This document shows, piece by piece, positions 9,210 through 16,571 of a DNA stretch of 64,000 nucleotides. A program made the position numbers and the translations under genes. Within the stretch, counting starts at the first letter, position 1. Each line of letters begins with the position of its first letter. The DNA comes from Rhizobium etli 8C-3. GTDB lineage: Bacteria > Pseudomonadota > Alphaproteobacteria > Rhizobiales > Rhizobiaceae. The stretch is from assembly GCF_001908375.1 (NCBI RefSeq), contig NZ_CP017244.1, positions 1,736,001-1,800,000 of the forward strand, in the 5' to 3' direction. The notes under the pieces were generated by a model. That model was not told where the DNA came from. It saw only the letters and a list, made by a program, of their open reading frames with translations, and ran no database searches.

Positions 9210-9865
9210 CAGGCGATCTTTCCGCCGCTGAGATGAACGCTGCGGTCGAGCATCTGTGCCAGCCTCGAGGAATGCGTCACCATCAAAAGCGCAGCCCCTG
9301 CACTCTTCGTCAGCGACAGCATGATGGCGAGCACAGCGTCCCCGGTCGCTTCGTCGAGGTTGCCGGTCGGTTCGTCGGCGAGAACAAGGGGCGGCCGCGC
9401 AGCAAGCGTTCTGCCGATCGCCACCCTCTGCTGCTGGCCGCCGGAAAGCTGCTCTGGGTATCGGGCGAGAAGCGCCTCGATGCCAAGATTTTCCACGAGC
9501 TGCCGCTCCCAGTCAGGATTGTGCCGGCCAGCAAGCCTTGCATGGAAGGAAATGTTGGCTGCGACATCGAGCGACGGAATCAGGTTGAACTGCTGAAACA
9601 CCAACCCGACCTGCGAACGTCGATACTGGGCCCTTCCCCGATCGTCCAAAGCTGCAATATCCACGCCCGCTGACAGGATCTGTCCGGCATCTGGATAGTC
9701 AAGCCCGCCGACCAGGTGAAGCAGGGTACTTTTTCCGCTTCCCGACTCGCCGGTCAACGCGACGCTTTCGCCGGCATCGATATCGAAATCCACGCCTTTC
9801 AGGATCTCAAGAGGTCCTTCGGCGATCAAATAGGATTTTCTGACATTGCGGAGCGAGAGCAGCAT
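9209..9865 (-). CDS. LolD/MacB-type ABC ATPase
   Basis: This is a 218-residue ATPase with Walker A 'GESGSGKST' (about 38-46), the Q-loop region 'LVFQQFNLIPSLDVAANI', signature 'LSGGQQQRVAIGR', Walker B 'LVLADEPTGNLD' and the switch His in 'MVTHSSRLA'. The 'ADEPTGNLD' form is characteristic of ATPases paired with FtsX permeases. It is the first gene of the operon leading to the permease and AttH. No strong ribosome binding site precedes the ATG at 9865. Confidence 0.92.
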   Translation of the reverse strand: MLLSLRNVRKSYLIAEGPLEILKGVDFDIDAGESVALTGESGSGKSTLLHLVGGLDYPDAGQILSAGVDIAALDDRGRAQYRRSQVGLVFQQFNLIPSLDVAANISFHARLAGRHNPDWERQLVENLGIEALLARYPEQLSGGQQQRVAIGRTLAARPPLVLADEPTGNLDEATGDAVLAIMLSLTKSAGAALLMVTHSSRLAQMLDRSVHLSGGKIA

Positions 9866-10244
9866 CTGAGTTCGGGATCGATGACGATGTCAGAGTATTT
9901 AGGCACAACCGTCGGCTTTGTAACCATTCTTGCATGGCGATTTCGACCACGCGGCATCAATACTCCGCCAGCGCCTGTGTTCTTGATGTCGCCGGGACGC
10001 CCAGGGACCTGCGCAAGCTTGTTGGTGGCAAGTTTGAGAGGACATTTCATGGCGAACTGGCCGGGTTCGTTCGCTGCGTCGCCACCATGGCCGCCAGCAC
10101 AATCAGGCCAGGTTCCGAAAACGCCCATCCTATCGGCACCGGAACGATGCAGAGACCGTGTTCGGGCGTCGCCGCCACCAGAGTAGATTAAGAAGGGGCT
10201 GGCTGGGACGACCACGACTCTTGAAGGCGTCAAACTGTGCGTCT
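9866..10244. other. Intergenic region without a supported gene
   Basis: About 380 bases between the ATPase start and the 3' end of the exoD-like gene. Open frames exist on both strands but look like composition artefacts. The promoter of the ABC operon should lie here; no canonical -35/-10 pair was evident. Confidence 0.4.
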
Positions 10245-10874
10245 CTACGCTGCAAAGATCATTGACCCCATCAGGTTGAGCAAAACCGCGGTTATGGCGA
10301 TCGTCGCCGAGGAGAGCAGAAGCCCAATCAGAGTGACGAGGCCGTCACCCTCCATCATGGCAACTGCCAGGACCACCAGCGACAACACCGGCAGCACGTT
10401 GCCAAAGGGGATCGGCAGGGCAATCACCACGGCGAGCAGGAAGATGGGGAGGCCGAGCAAGGCCTGCGCATGTCGCCCGGTCAGCACCGCCATCCGATCG
10501 GCGCGCACGATTTTCTCCACCCTTTCGATCATCGGAACCGAGTGACGGAAGATAAGATCAAGCGTCGCGAACGAAAGGTGACGGTTTCGGACGATGGCAG
10601 GCAACCACACCGTCCGGCGGCCCGCGCTGATCTGGAGCGAGACCAGAGCAAGCGTCGTGCCGAACACCATGCCGAACGGGCCGGGTATCGGCGTCAGGGC
10701 CGGGATTGCCAGAAACAGGACCGTGAAAGCAATGCCGGCCGGACCCATGCACTCCAAAGCCTCGCCAATGGAGAGGCCGCCTTTTGCCCGGGCGAGTTCC
10801 ACCATCTCCCTCAGTTGCGCGCGGGCCACTCCGCGCGACTGTTTGTGCCCGTCTTGTTCGAACAACTTATTCAA
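10245..10874 (-). CDS. exoD: ExoD-family exopolysaccharide synthesis membrane protein
   Basis: The 209-residue protein has the ExoD layout: a short cytosolic N-terminus ('LREMVELARAKGGLSIGEALECMGPAGI'), then hydrophobic segments including 'TVLFLAIPALTPIPGPFGMVFGTTLALVSLQI' and, near the end, 'LLGLPIFLLAVVIALPIPFGNVLPVLSLVVLAVAMMEGDG'. ExoD in Sinorhizobium affects exopolysaccharide production and alkali tolerance; its biochemical role is not known. The frame opens at a TTG (10874). A Met about 24 codons in is an alternative start, so the N-terminus is uncertain. A small gene lies 23 bases upstream on the same strand. Confidence 0.9.
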   Translation of the reverse strand: MNKLFEQDGHKQSRGVARAQLREMVELARAKGGLSIGEALECMGPAGIAFTVLFLAIPALTPIPGPFGMVFGTTLALVSLQISAGRRTVWLPAIVRNRHLSFATLDLIFRHSVPMIERVEKIVRADRMAVLTGRHAQALLGLPIFLLAVVIALPIPFGNVLPVLSLVVLAVAMMEGDGLVTLIGLLLSSATIAITAVLLNLMGSMIFAA

Positions 10875-10897
10875 CCCATCTCAAACCGAACCGCCTG

Positions 10898-11200
10898 TTA
10901 CGCATCCTCGCCGGCACCGCCAAGAACCCGCAGGAGGGCTGCACATTGCGGATCTTGATTATCGAGCAGCTCCGCCGGCCCAGTGCGGCCGATTGCAATG
11001 TTGACGACAGTAGCCGCAGCCCAGCCATAGTCGCCCGCGGCACGTTCGATCAACTGCGGGCTCTGGGACGCGAGGCAGGCCTGGGACTGACGAGCGATCT
11101 CCATGGGAAGCCGCGCGCGCTCGACTTGTTCCACTATCTGAGCCTGCAGCGGATCAACGACGAGCACGGCAAAAATCCAGCCGATAAAATCCGAAAACAT
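10898..11200 (-). CDS. Hypothetical 100-residue protein upstream of exoD
   Basis: The ATG at 11200 is preceded by a purine-rich AGGAAGGAAA about seven bases away, which supports translation. The product starts with a short hydrophobic stretch ('MFSDFIGWIFAVLVV'), followed by an amphipathic helical region with two Cys (about residues 42 and 85). I do not recognise a family. It lies 23 bases before the exoD-like gene on the same strand, so the two are probably co-transcribed. Confidence 0.65.
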   Translation of the reverse strand: MFSDFIGWIFAVLVVDPLQAQIVEQVERARLPMEIARQSQACLASQSPQLIERAAGDYGWAAATVVNIAIGRTGPAELLDNQDPQCAALLRVLGGAGEDA

Positions 11201-11252
11201 ATCTATTTCCTTCCTGTTCGGTAGCTGACAGTGTTCCTATGAGCAGTGCTGA

Positions 11253-11384
11253 TCATGCACGCTGCTGCTGATCCTGTGTCTTGAGGGAGCTCCAGACCAC
11301 CCCGGCGACGACGAGGGCGAAGAAGCTCGACCACATCGATAGCGGCGTTTCCAGCCACTCGAAAAACAACAAAGAAAGATTCAA
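11253..11384 (-). CDS. Putative 43-residue membrane peptide with TTG start
   Basis: A short frame begins at TTG (11384) with AGGGGA six bases upstream, a good ribosome binding site, and stops at 11253-11255. The product reads 'MNLSLLFFEWLETPLSMW', then 'SSFFALVVAGVVWSSLKTQ', then a polar tail: one amphipathic segment and one likely membrane helix. The helix ends in a short hydrophilic cytosolic-type tail, as in many real small membrane proteins. An internal ATG at 11336 would give only 27 residues. It sits 52 bases upstream of the hypothetical gene at 10898-11200, on the same strand. Confidence 0.45.
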   Translation of the reverse strand: MNLSLLFFEWLETPLSMWSSFFALVVAGVVWSSLKTQDQQQRA

Positions 11385-11788
11385 AGATAATCCCCTATCG
11401 GCACGGGCTGTCGGAAAACGGTCCGACATCGCAAGAGTGCCGAGGCTCTCGCCAGAGGGGCCCGGACCAGCGGGTTAGCCCGCAGATGGGGATTGGCCTT
11501 TCGCTCGTCAAGGGCGGTCCGAACTCGCCCTCTCCATCGGAATGCGACGTCGGGCCGATCCGAAAATCTGGAACTGAAACTGCTTACCGAAGGTCCGAGC
11601 AGCTGCAAGGCGCAGGGATCGGGGGCAATAAGATGACCGCGAAAATCGGTTACAGGAGATTTTAAAGGGCCACGCGCAGCCCCAACTCGATCTCGGTCTT
11701 TTGGACAGGAGCGGAGTTTTCTGTTGTGGCCAATTCAAAATCTGATTTACTGGCACTTCGCTGTTTGGCTTTGAGGGGGATATTGCCG
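11385..11788. other. Divergent intergenic region
   Basis: About 400 bases between the small minus-strand gene and the L,D-transpeptidase. Apart from the palindrome at 11409-11428 and a weak GCGGG-TTAG-CCCGC hairpin near 11470, nothing could be assigned. The frame of the transpeptidase extends upstream to a GTG at 11726 but lacks support there. Confidence 0.4.
11409..11428. promoter_or_regulatory. Palindrome TGTCGGA-N6-TCCGACA
   Basis: A perfect 7-base inverted repeat (11409-11415 and 11422-11428) with a 6-base centre lies 24 bases upstream of the small TTG-start frame on the minus strand. It could be an operator or a hairpin in its leader. No second copy was seen. Confidence 0.35.
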
Positions 11789-12463
11789 ATGGTGTGGACC
11801 CGCAGGGACGTGTTACTGGGTGGTTTGGCTTTACTTGGCACCGGCGCGGTTCAGAAACCGACATTTGCGCAGGCGTCTTCCTATTTTGCCGGCACCGCCG
11901 TCGACAATGGCGTGGTGTTCCAAAGGACCAACTTCGCCAAGATCGACAGGCGGTGGCACCGCCAGGTCGTCAAGTATTTCAGCAGCGAGCCGATCGGCAC
12001 CGTTGTTGTCGATACAAGGCATCATTTTCTCTACGTCATCATGGAGAACAAGACAGCCATCCGCTACGGCGTCGGCGTCGGCCGCGAGGGCTTCAAATGG
12101 TTTGGCCGCGCCACGATCGATCGGAAATCGCTTTGGCCGCGCTGGACGCCGCCGCCGGAGATGCGCAAGCGCCATCCAGAATTGCCCGAATTCGTGGCGG
12201 GAGGCTCACCGAAGAATCCACTCGGCCCCCGCGCCATGTATCTGCTTCGCGACGGCGTCGACACCGGTTATCGCTTCCACGGCACGTTGGAGCCGGGGAG
12301 CATCGGCAAGGATGCTTCCAGCGGCTGTATCCGCATGTTCAATGAAGACGCCATCGATCTTTACCAGCGTTGCCCGATCGGCACCGCTGTGCAGGTTCTG
12401 CCGCATATCGCCGACCAGGCTGAAAACGCCGCTCAGGTTGGCAAGATAGCCCCGGTCCAATAA
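11789..12463 (+). CDS. L,D-transpeptidase (YkuD domain), exported
   Basis: The 224-residue protein starts with a twin-arginine-like signal peptide ('MVWTRRDVLLGGLALLGTGAVQ'). The YkuD catalytic domain covers about residues 55-200, with His164 in 'YRFHGT' and the nucleophile Cys180 in 'DASSGCIRM'. This matches the family pattern HXX(14-17)[ST]HGChN-like. It should form 3-3 peptidoglycan cross-links or attach proteins to peptidoglycan in the periplasm. The ATG at 11789 has GAGGGGGA eight bases upstream and gives a proper signal peptide, so it is preferred over the GTG at 11726. An OmpA-type lipoprotein gene follows after 14 bases, a sensible envelope partner. Confidence 0.92.
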   Translation: MVWTRRDVLLGGLALLGTGAVQKPTFAQASSYFAGTAVDNGVVFQRTNFAKIDRRWHRQVVKYFSSEPIGTVVVDTRHHFLYVIMENKTAIRYGVGVGREGFKWFGRATIDRKSLWPRWTPPPEMRKRHPELPEFVAGGSPKNPLGPRAMYLLRDGVDTGYRFHGTLEPGSIGKDASSGCIRMFNEDAIDLYQRCPIGTAVQVLPHIADQAENAAQVGKIAPVQ

Positions 12464-12477
12464 GGAATATCATCCAG

Positions 12478-13020
12478 ATGTATACTATGCTCGGATACAC
12501 GAGGAGCGTTGTGGCCGCGGCCATGCTGGTGGCGCTCGCCGCCTGCACCACCAGCGAAGTTGCCTCCCTGGAAGAACCTGCCGCGGCGCCGATGACCGGC
12601 CAGACCAACGATCCCGCGCCAGGTTTCGAGAACATCGCGGCTGGCAGCGAAGAGGATTTTATCCTCAACGCCGGCCGACGGATCTACTTCAGCCAGGACT
12701 CTGCCACGCTCGATTCCGTCGCCATGGCGACGTTGGATAACCAGGCCGTTTGGCTGAACAGGAATCCGAATTGGCTGGTCAAGCTGCAGGGATTTGCCGA
12801 CGATTCCGGCTCCCCGTCCAAGATGGTGGCGCTGTCGCAGAAGCGCGCCGAGGCGGCAATGGCCTATCTCGCCTCGAAGGGCGTGGACGCCAGGCGCATG
12901 TGGGCAAAGGGCTACGGCAACGACCGCGAAGTCCGCGATTGCGCCGAGCGCTCGTGCAAGGTGCAGAACCGGCGCGTCGTCTCCAATCTGCGTGTCCAGC
13001 GAGATGATGAAGGCGCTTGA
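12478..13020 (+). CDS. OmpA/Pal-like outer-membrane lipoprotein
   Basis: The 180-residue protein has a lipoprotein signal ending in 'LVALAAC', with lipidated Cys at residue 23. After a Pro/Ala-rich linker comes an OmpA peptidoglycan-binding domain (about 65-175): 'RIYFSQDSATLDSVAMATLDNQAVWLN', 'VKLQGFADDSGSPSKMVALSQKRAEAAMAYL' and 'NRRVVSNLRV', where Asp and Arg contact diaminopimelate. It is co-oriented 14 bases after the L,D-transpeptidase gene. The role is presumably anchoring the outer membrane to peptidoglycan. It is smaller and more diverged than the Tol-associated Pal, and no tol genes are nearby. Confidence 0.9.
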   Translation: MYTMLGYTRSVVAAAMLVALAACTTSEVASLEEPAAAPMTGQTNDPAPGFENIAAGSEEDFILNAGRRIYFSQDSATLDSVAMATLDNQAVWLNRNPNWLVKLQGFADDSGSPSKMVALSQKRAEAAMAYLASKGVDARRMWAKGYGNDREVRDCAERSCKVQNRRVVSNLRVQRDDEGA

Positions 13021-13194
13021 GACCGGACCGGGCGTTTCGGCTTCCCAGCTGCTGTGATCGCAAAAGAGTGAGCAGCCGTGCCTGCCGTTGTGGATGGGCG
13101 CTCGTCCGGCGGACCGGAGCGGCGATCGCTTGGAATTCTTCTCGAAACGCAAATGGCCGTAACGGCAAAGAACACATCGATAGCTGCGGCAAGT

Positions 13195-13959
13195 TCAGGT
13201 TCGAGCCCGCCGGGGATGCCCTTCGCGCGGGCTTTCATGGAATCCATCAAGCCACTCCTGCAACTCTGCCTCAGCCCGCTCCAGAGCGCTGTAGTTCAGG
13301 AGTTTGCGCAGGAAAGCGACCGCAACGGCGCGGGCGCGGAGATTGAAGCGGCCGTCTTCGTGGTCGTCGCCGTTGGTCTGGTAGACGTCGAGCTTGTCGT
13401 AGAGCTGCTGCAAGCGGTTCTGGACGCTTCGCAACGAGAGGCCCCGACGCCTGGCGATGGCCCGGTCCGTGAGGCCCAGCGCGATGTCGACCAGGATCTC
13501 GTATTCGGAATCGGTAAAGCCGTTTGTCTGGCCGAGGCTCTTCTGCTGCAGGCCCCGCACCTCGCGGTCAATGACGCACTGGCTCTCGATGAAGATCGAG
13601 CGTAGCGCAAGCTTCAGTCGCTCGTCGGAGGCGGATTTGAGCACATAGCCATAGGCGGCACCGTCCGGCACGATGCGGGAAACGCCGCGCACATAGGCCT
13701 CGTCCGAGTAATTCGACCAGAACAGGATGCGGGTCTCCGGCCGCTCCTTCCAGATCGTGCGCGCCGCCTCGATGCCGTTGCGGCTCGCCATCTGCAGGTC
13801 CATGACGATATGCGCGGATTTGTGATCGCGGGCGAGCTTTTCGCCGACGGTTCCGTTTTCCGCCTCGATAACTGTGTCGCATTCCGGCAGGGCGGCGTTG
13901 ACCGCCTCGTGCAGATAGGACCGATGCAACGGGTCGTCCTCGACGATCAGAACCTTCAT
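13195..13959 (-). CDS. LuxR/NarL-type response regulator
   Basis: The 254-residue protein has an N-terminal receiver domain (acidic pair Asp8/Asp9, phospho-acceptor Asp54 in 'HIVMDLQM') and a LuxR helix-turn-helix ('FTDSEYEILVDIALGLTDRAIARRRGLSLRSVQNRLQQLYDKLDV'). About 60 residues extend beyond the HTH, longer than usual for the family. The ATG at 13959 has GAAGAGG five bases upstream; the frame extends further but into the kinase gene. It follows the kinase by 13 bases. Divergent placement beside a sugar ABC operon suggests it controls that operon, perhaps through the tandem repeats at 15296-15332. Confidence 0.92.
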   Translation of the reverse strand: MKVLIVEDDPLHRSYLHEAVNAALPECDTVIEAENGTVGEKLARDHKSAHIVMDLQMASRNGIEAARTIWKERPETRILFWSNYSDEAYVRGVSRIVPDGAAYGYVLKSASDERLKLALRSIFIESQCVIDREVRGLQQKSLGQTNGFTDSEYEILVDIALGLTDRAIARRRGLSLRSVQNRLQQLYDKLDVYQTNGDDHEDGRFNLRARAVAVAFLRKLLNYSALERAEAELQEWLDGFHESPREGHPRRART

Positions 13960-13972
13960 CGTAGCCTCTTCC

Positions 13973-15211
13973 TCAGTTTGACCCGCTCGCAGGCTCGTGC
14001 GGCACGAGCGGCAGCACGACGCGCACCACAGTGCCGCGGTTGTTGTGGCCAGGCCCGGTGGTGAAGCGCGCCGAGATGAGCCGCGCACGGGTCTTCATGT
14101 TGTCTATGCCTCCGCCGATCCGTCCCCGCGTCTTGGCGAGCCCGGTCCCGTCGTCGGAGATCTCGATCGACAGCCGGTCGTCGTCAGCCTCGAGCCGAAC
14201 CATGACGGCCAGCGGGGCGGCATGGCGCACCGCATTGTTGATCGCCTCCTGCGCGATACGGAACAGCGCGACACTGACACTCGGTTCCAGTCGCTCCAGT
14301 GCGCCATGCGTCTCGTCGGCGAGCCCCCATTCGATGCCCGATCCCGTGTCGCGGGTCGATCGGTCCAGATGATGCTCGATCGCTTGGGCGAGGCCGAAGA
14401 GTTGGAGCACGGAGGGTTTTGCCTGCTCGATGATCTGGCGCAGGTCCTGCATGCAATGCTGGAGCGAACGGGAAATGGGCTCCAGCGCCTCTGGCGCCAT
14501 CTCGGCGTTGGCCGACAGCCGATCGATCCGGCGGGCGAGCCGCGTCAGGTCAGCCAGCGTCTGGTCGTGCAGGTCCATGCCGATCCGCTGGCGCTCCTGC
14601 TCCAGCGCTTCGGTCAATTTCAGCGCGCCTTGTCGCAACCCCTCCTCGCGCGCACGCGCCTCCGCCTCCACGATGGCCGAGCGCTGCGCCTGCTCGGCCG
14701 CCTGCAGGGCGAAAAAATAGGGCGTCAGCAGATCTGCGATGATGCGGGCGCGTTCGATATCCTCCATCGTATAGACGTCCGGCTTTTGCGACGAGCAGGA
14801 AAGCGCTGCGATGATCGTACCCTGCACCTTCATCGGTACATGCAAGCGGCTCCTCAGCGACTGTTCCACGATCGGCCGCTTGAATGCGCCCTCGAAGTGG
14901 AAACGCGGGTCCGTCATAGCATCGTTCGCCAGAAGAAAGTCCACCTCGCCCCAGAGCAGCGAGCGGATGGGGCTGTTGACCACCGGCGCGCCGGCAAGGT
15001 CGCCCCAGGCGGTCTCGATCCCTGTCTCGTAGGCCGTGTGGTAGTTGCCGCCCTCAAGCAGCACACAGACATCGAGATGATCGTGCGGGATGATGTGGGC
15101 AACCTCGGCGGCGACCGAACGGATGGCCGAGCGGAAGTCGAGCTGGCCCGCCAGCAGCCGGGAAATGCCGAGATAGTGGTCGAACATGGCTGCGGGTGCC
15201 AGATGCAGCAT
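13973..15211 (-). CDS. GAF-domain sensor histidine kinase (HisKA_3 type)
   Basis: The 412-residue kinase has no membrane segment. A GAF domain spans about 15-170. A coiled coil leads into a HisKA_3 dimerisation motif with phospho-acceptor His215 ('GMDLHDQTLADL'). A HATPase_c domain follows (about 300-405: 'RIAQEAINNAVRHAAP', 'ISDDGTGL', 'GGGIDNMKTRARLI'). It is a cytosolic NarL-system kinase whose signal presumably binds the GAF domain. The start at 15211 has GGGAGG about eight bases upstream. It is the first gene of the kinase-regulator pair and is divergent from the sugar-binding protein gene. Confidence 0.92.
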   Translation of the reverse strand: MLHLAPAAMFDHYLGISRLLAGQLDFRSAIRSVAAEVAHIIPHDHLDVCVLLEGGNYHTAYETGIETAWGDLAGAPVVNSPIRSLLWGEVDFLLANDAMTDPRFHFEGAFKRPIVEQSLRSRLHVPMKVQGTIIAALSCSSQKPDVYTMEDIERARIIADLLTPYFFALQAAEQAQRSAIVEAEARAREEGLRQGALKLTEALEQERQRIGMDLHDQTLADLTRLARRIDRLSANAEMAPEALEPISRSLQHCMQDLRQIIEQAKPSVLQLFGLAQAIEHHLDRSTRDTGSGIEWGLADETHGALERLEPSVSVALFRIAQEAINNAVRHAAPLAVMVRLEADDDRLSIEISDDGTGLAKTRGRIGGGIDNMKTRARLISARFTTGPGHNNRGTVVRVVLPLVPHEPASGSN

Positions 15212-15295
15212 CGTCAGTTCCTCCCCGAGACGGCAGCAGGCTCCTCAACCTGCCGCGATCGCTTCGCAGTAAGCGCCCGCGGAAGCGCCGCCGTC

Positions 15296-15332
15296 TTGCG
15301 TAAACCCGCAGCTTGTTGCGCAAAACCCGCAA
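15296..15332. promoter_or_regulatory. Tandem dyads TTGCG-N6/7-CGCA(G/A)
   Basis: TTGCG-TAAACC-CGCAG (15296-15311) is followed by TTGCG-CAAAACC-CGCAA (15316-15332), with starts 20 bases apart. Each unit is an inverted repeat, and the pair sits on one face of the helix in the divergent gap between the kinase gene and the sugar ABC operon. This is the arrangement expected of a response-regulator site; binding by the adjacent LuxR-type protein is inferred. Confidence 0.5.
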
Positions 15333-15490
15333 ACGACTTGCCGCCTTGCCCCTATACAGGCCGGTCGATCTCCCGCATCCTGCCCTTACTGAGAGGAGGA
15401 TGCTCAGTGCAAGAACAATTTTCACTCGAACCCATTTTGGGCAGGCAGTGAAGCGATCCGCTAATCGGCGTGATCATGAGGGAGAGAGAT

Positions 15491-16507
15491 ATGAAAATCC
15501 GCAAGATGCTTCTGGTATCGGCCGCAATAGCTTGCGCCGCGCTGCCCGTTTCCGCCTTTGCCGAGACGTCGGCAAAGAAGATCGCCCTGTCCAACAATTA
15601 TGCCGGCAACTCCTGGCGCCAGGCCATGCTGACAAGCTGGGGAAAGGTAACGGGCGAAGCCGTGAAGACTGGCGTCGTTGCCGCAGCCGACGCGTTCACC
15701 ACCGCCGAGAACCAGGCGACGGAACAGGCCGCGCAGATCCAGAACATGATCCTGCAAGGCTATGACGCGATCGTGCTGAATGCCGCCTCGCCGACGGCGC
15801 TGAACGGCGCGGTCAAGGAAGCCTGCGACGCCGGCATCACCGTGGTTTCCTTCGACGGCATCGTGACCGAACCCTGCGCCTGGCGCATCGCCGTCGACTT
15901 CAAGGAAATGGGCCGCAGCCAGGTGGAGTATTTGTCGAAGAAACTCCCGGCCGGCGGCAACTTGCTTGAGATCCGCGGCCTTGCCGGTGTCTTCGTCGAC
16001 GACGAGATCTCGGCTGGCATCCACGAGGGCGTCAAGCAGTTTCCGCAATTCAAGATCGTCGGCTCCGTTCACGGGGACTGGGCGCAGGACGTGGCGCAGA
16101 AGGCTGTTGCCGGCATTCTGCCAAGCCTGCCCGACATCGTCGGCGTGGTGACGCAGGGTGGAGACGGTTATGGCGCGGCACAGGCGATTGCCGCGACCGA
16201 CCGGAAAATGCCGATCATTGTGATGGGCAACCGCGAGGACGAACTGAAGTGGTGGAAGCAGCAGAAGGACGCGAAGGGCTACGAGACCATGTCCGTGTCC
16301 ATTGCGCCGGGCGTCTCCACGCTGGCCTTCTGGGTCGCCCAGCAGATCCTCGATGGCAAGGAGGTCAAGAAGGACCTCGTCGTGCCCTTCCTGCGCATCG
16401 ACCAGGACAATCTCGAGACGAACCTTGCCAATACGCAGGCCGGCGGCGTTGCCAACGTCGAGTACACGCAGGAAGATGCCGTCAAGGTCATCGAGTCGGC
16501 GAAGTAA
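15491..16507 (+). CDS. Ribose-type sugar ABC transporter, periplasmic binding protein
   Basis: The 338-residue protein starts with a Sec signal ('MKIRKMLLVSAAIACAALPVSAFAE'), followed by a periplasmic-binding-protein fold of the RbsB/Periplasmic_4 class: 'IALSNNYAGNSWRQAMLTSW', 'QAAQIQNMILQGYDAIVLNAASPTALNGAV', 'GITVVSFDG' and 'GVVTQGGDGYGAAQAI'. The ATG at 15491 has GGAGAGAGA just upstream. It heads a five-gene operon (binding protein, double ATPase, two permeases, SMP-30). The ligand is probably a monosaccharide or polyol, but the motifs do not identify it. Confidence 0.93.
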   Translation: MKIRKMLLVSAAIACAALPVSAFAETSAKKIALSNNYAGNSWRQAMLTSWGKVTGEAVKTGVVAAADAFTTAENQATEQAAQIQNMILQGYDAIVLNAASPTALNGAVKEACDAGITVVSFDGIVTEPCAWRIAVDFKEMGRSQVEYLSKKLPAGGNLLEIRGLAGVFVDDEISAGIHEGVKQFPQFKIVGSVHGDWAQDVAQKAVAGILPSLPDIVGVVTQGGDGYGAAQAIAATDRKMPIIVMGNREDELKWWKQQKDAKGYETMSVSIAPGVSTLAFWVAQQILDGKEVKKDLVVPFLRIDQDNLETNLANTQAGGVANVEYTQEDAVKVIESAK

Positions 16508-16571
16508 TTTTTTCCGGCCAAGGCCGCGAATGGCTGCGTGGCATCCTTTGCGAGCAGATGTGGCGGGCAGC

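Noticed and set aside
13997..15451. 484-codon plus-strand frame over the histidine kinase gene
   Set aside because: It is the complement of a well-supported kinase and lacks a ribosome binding site or domain.
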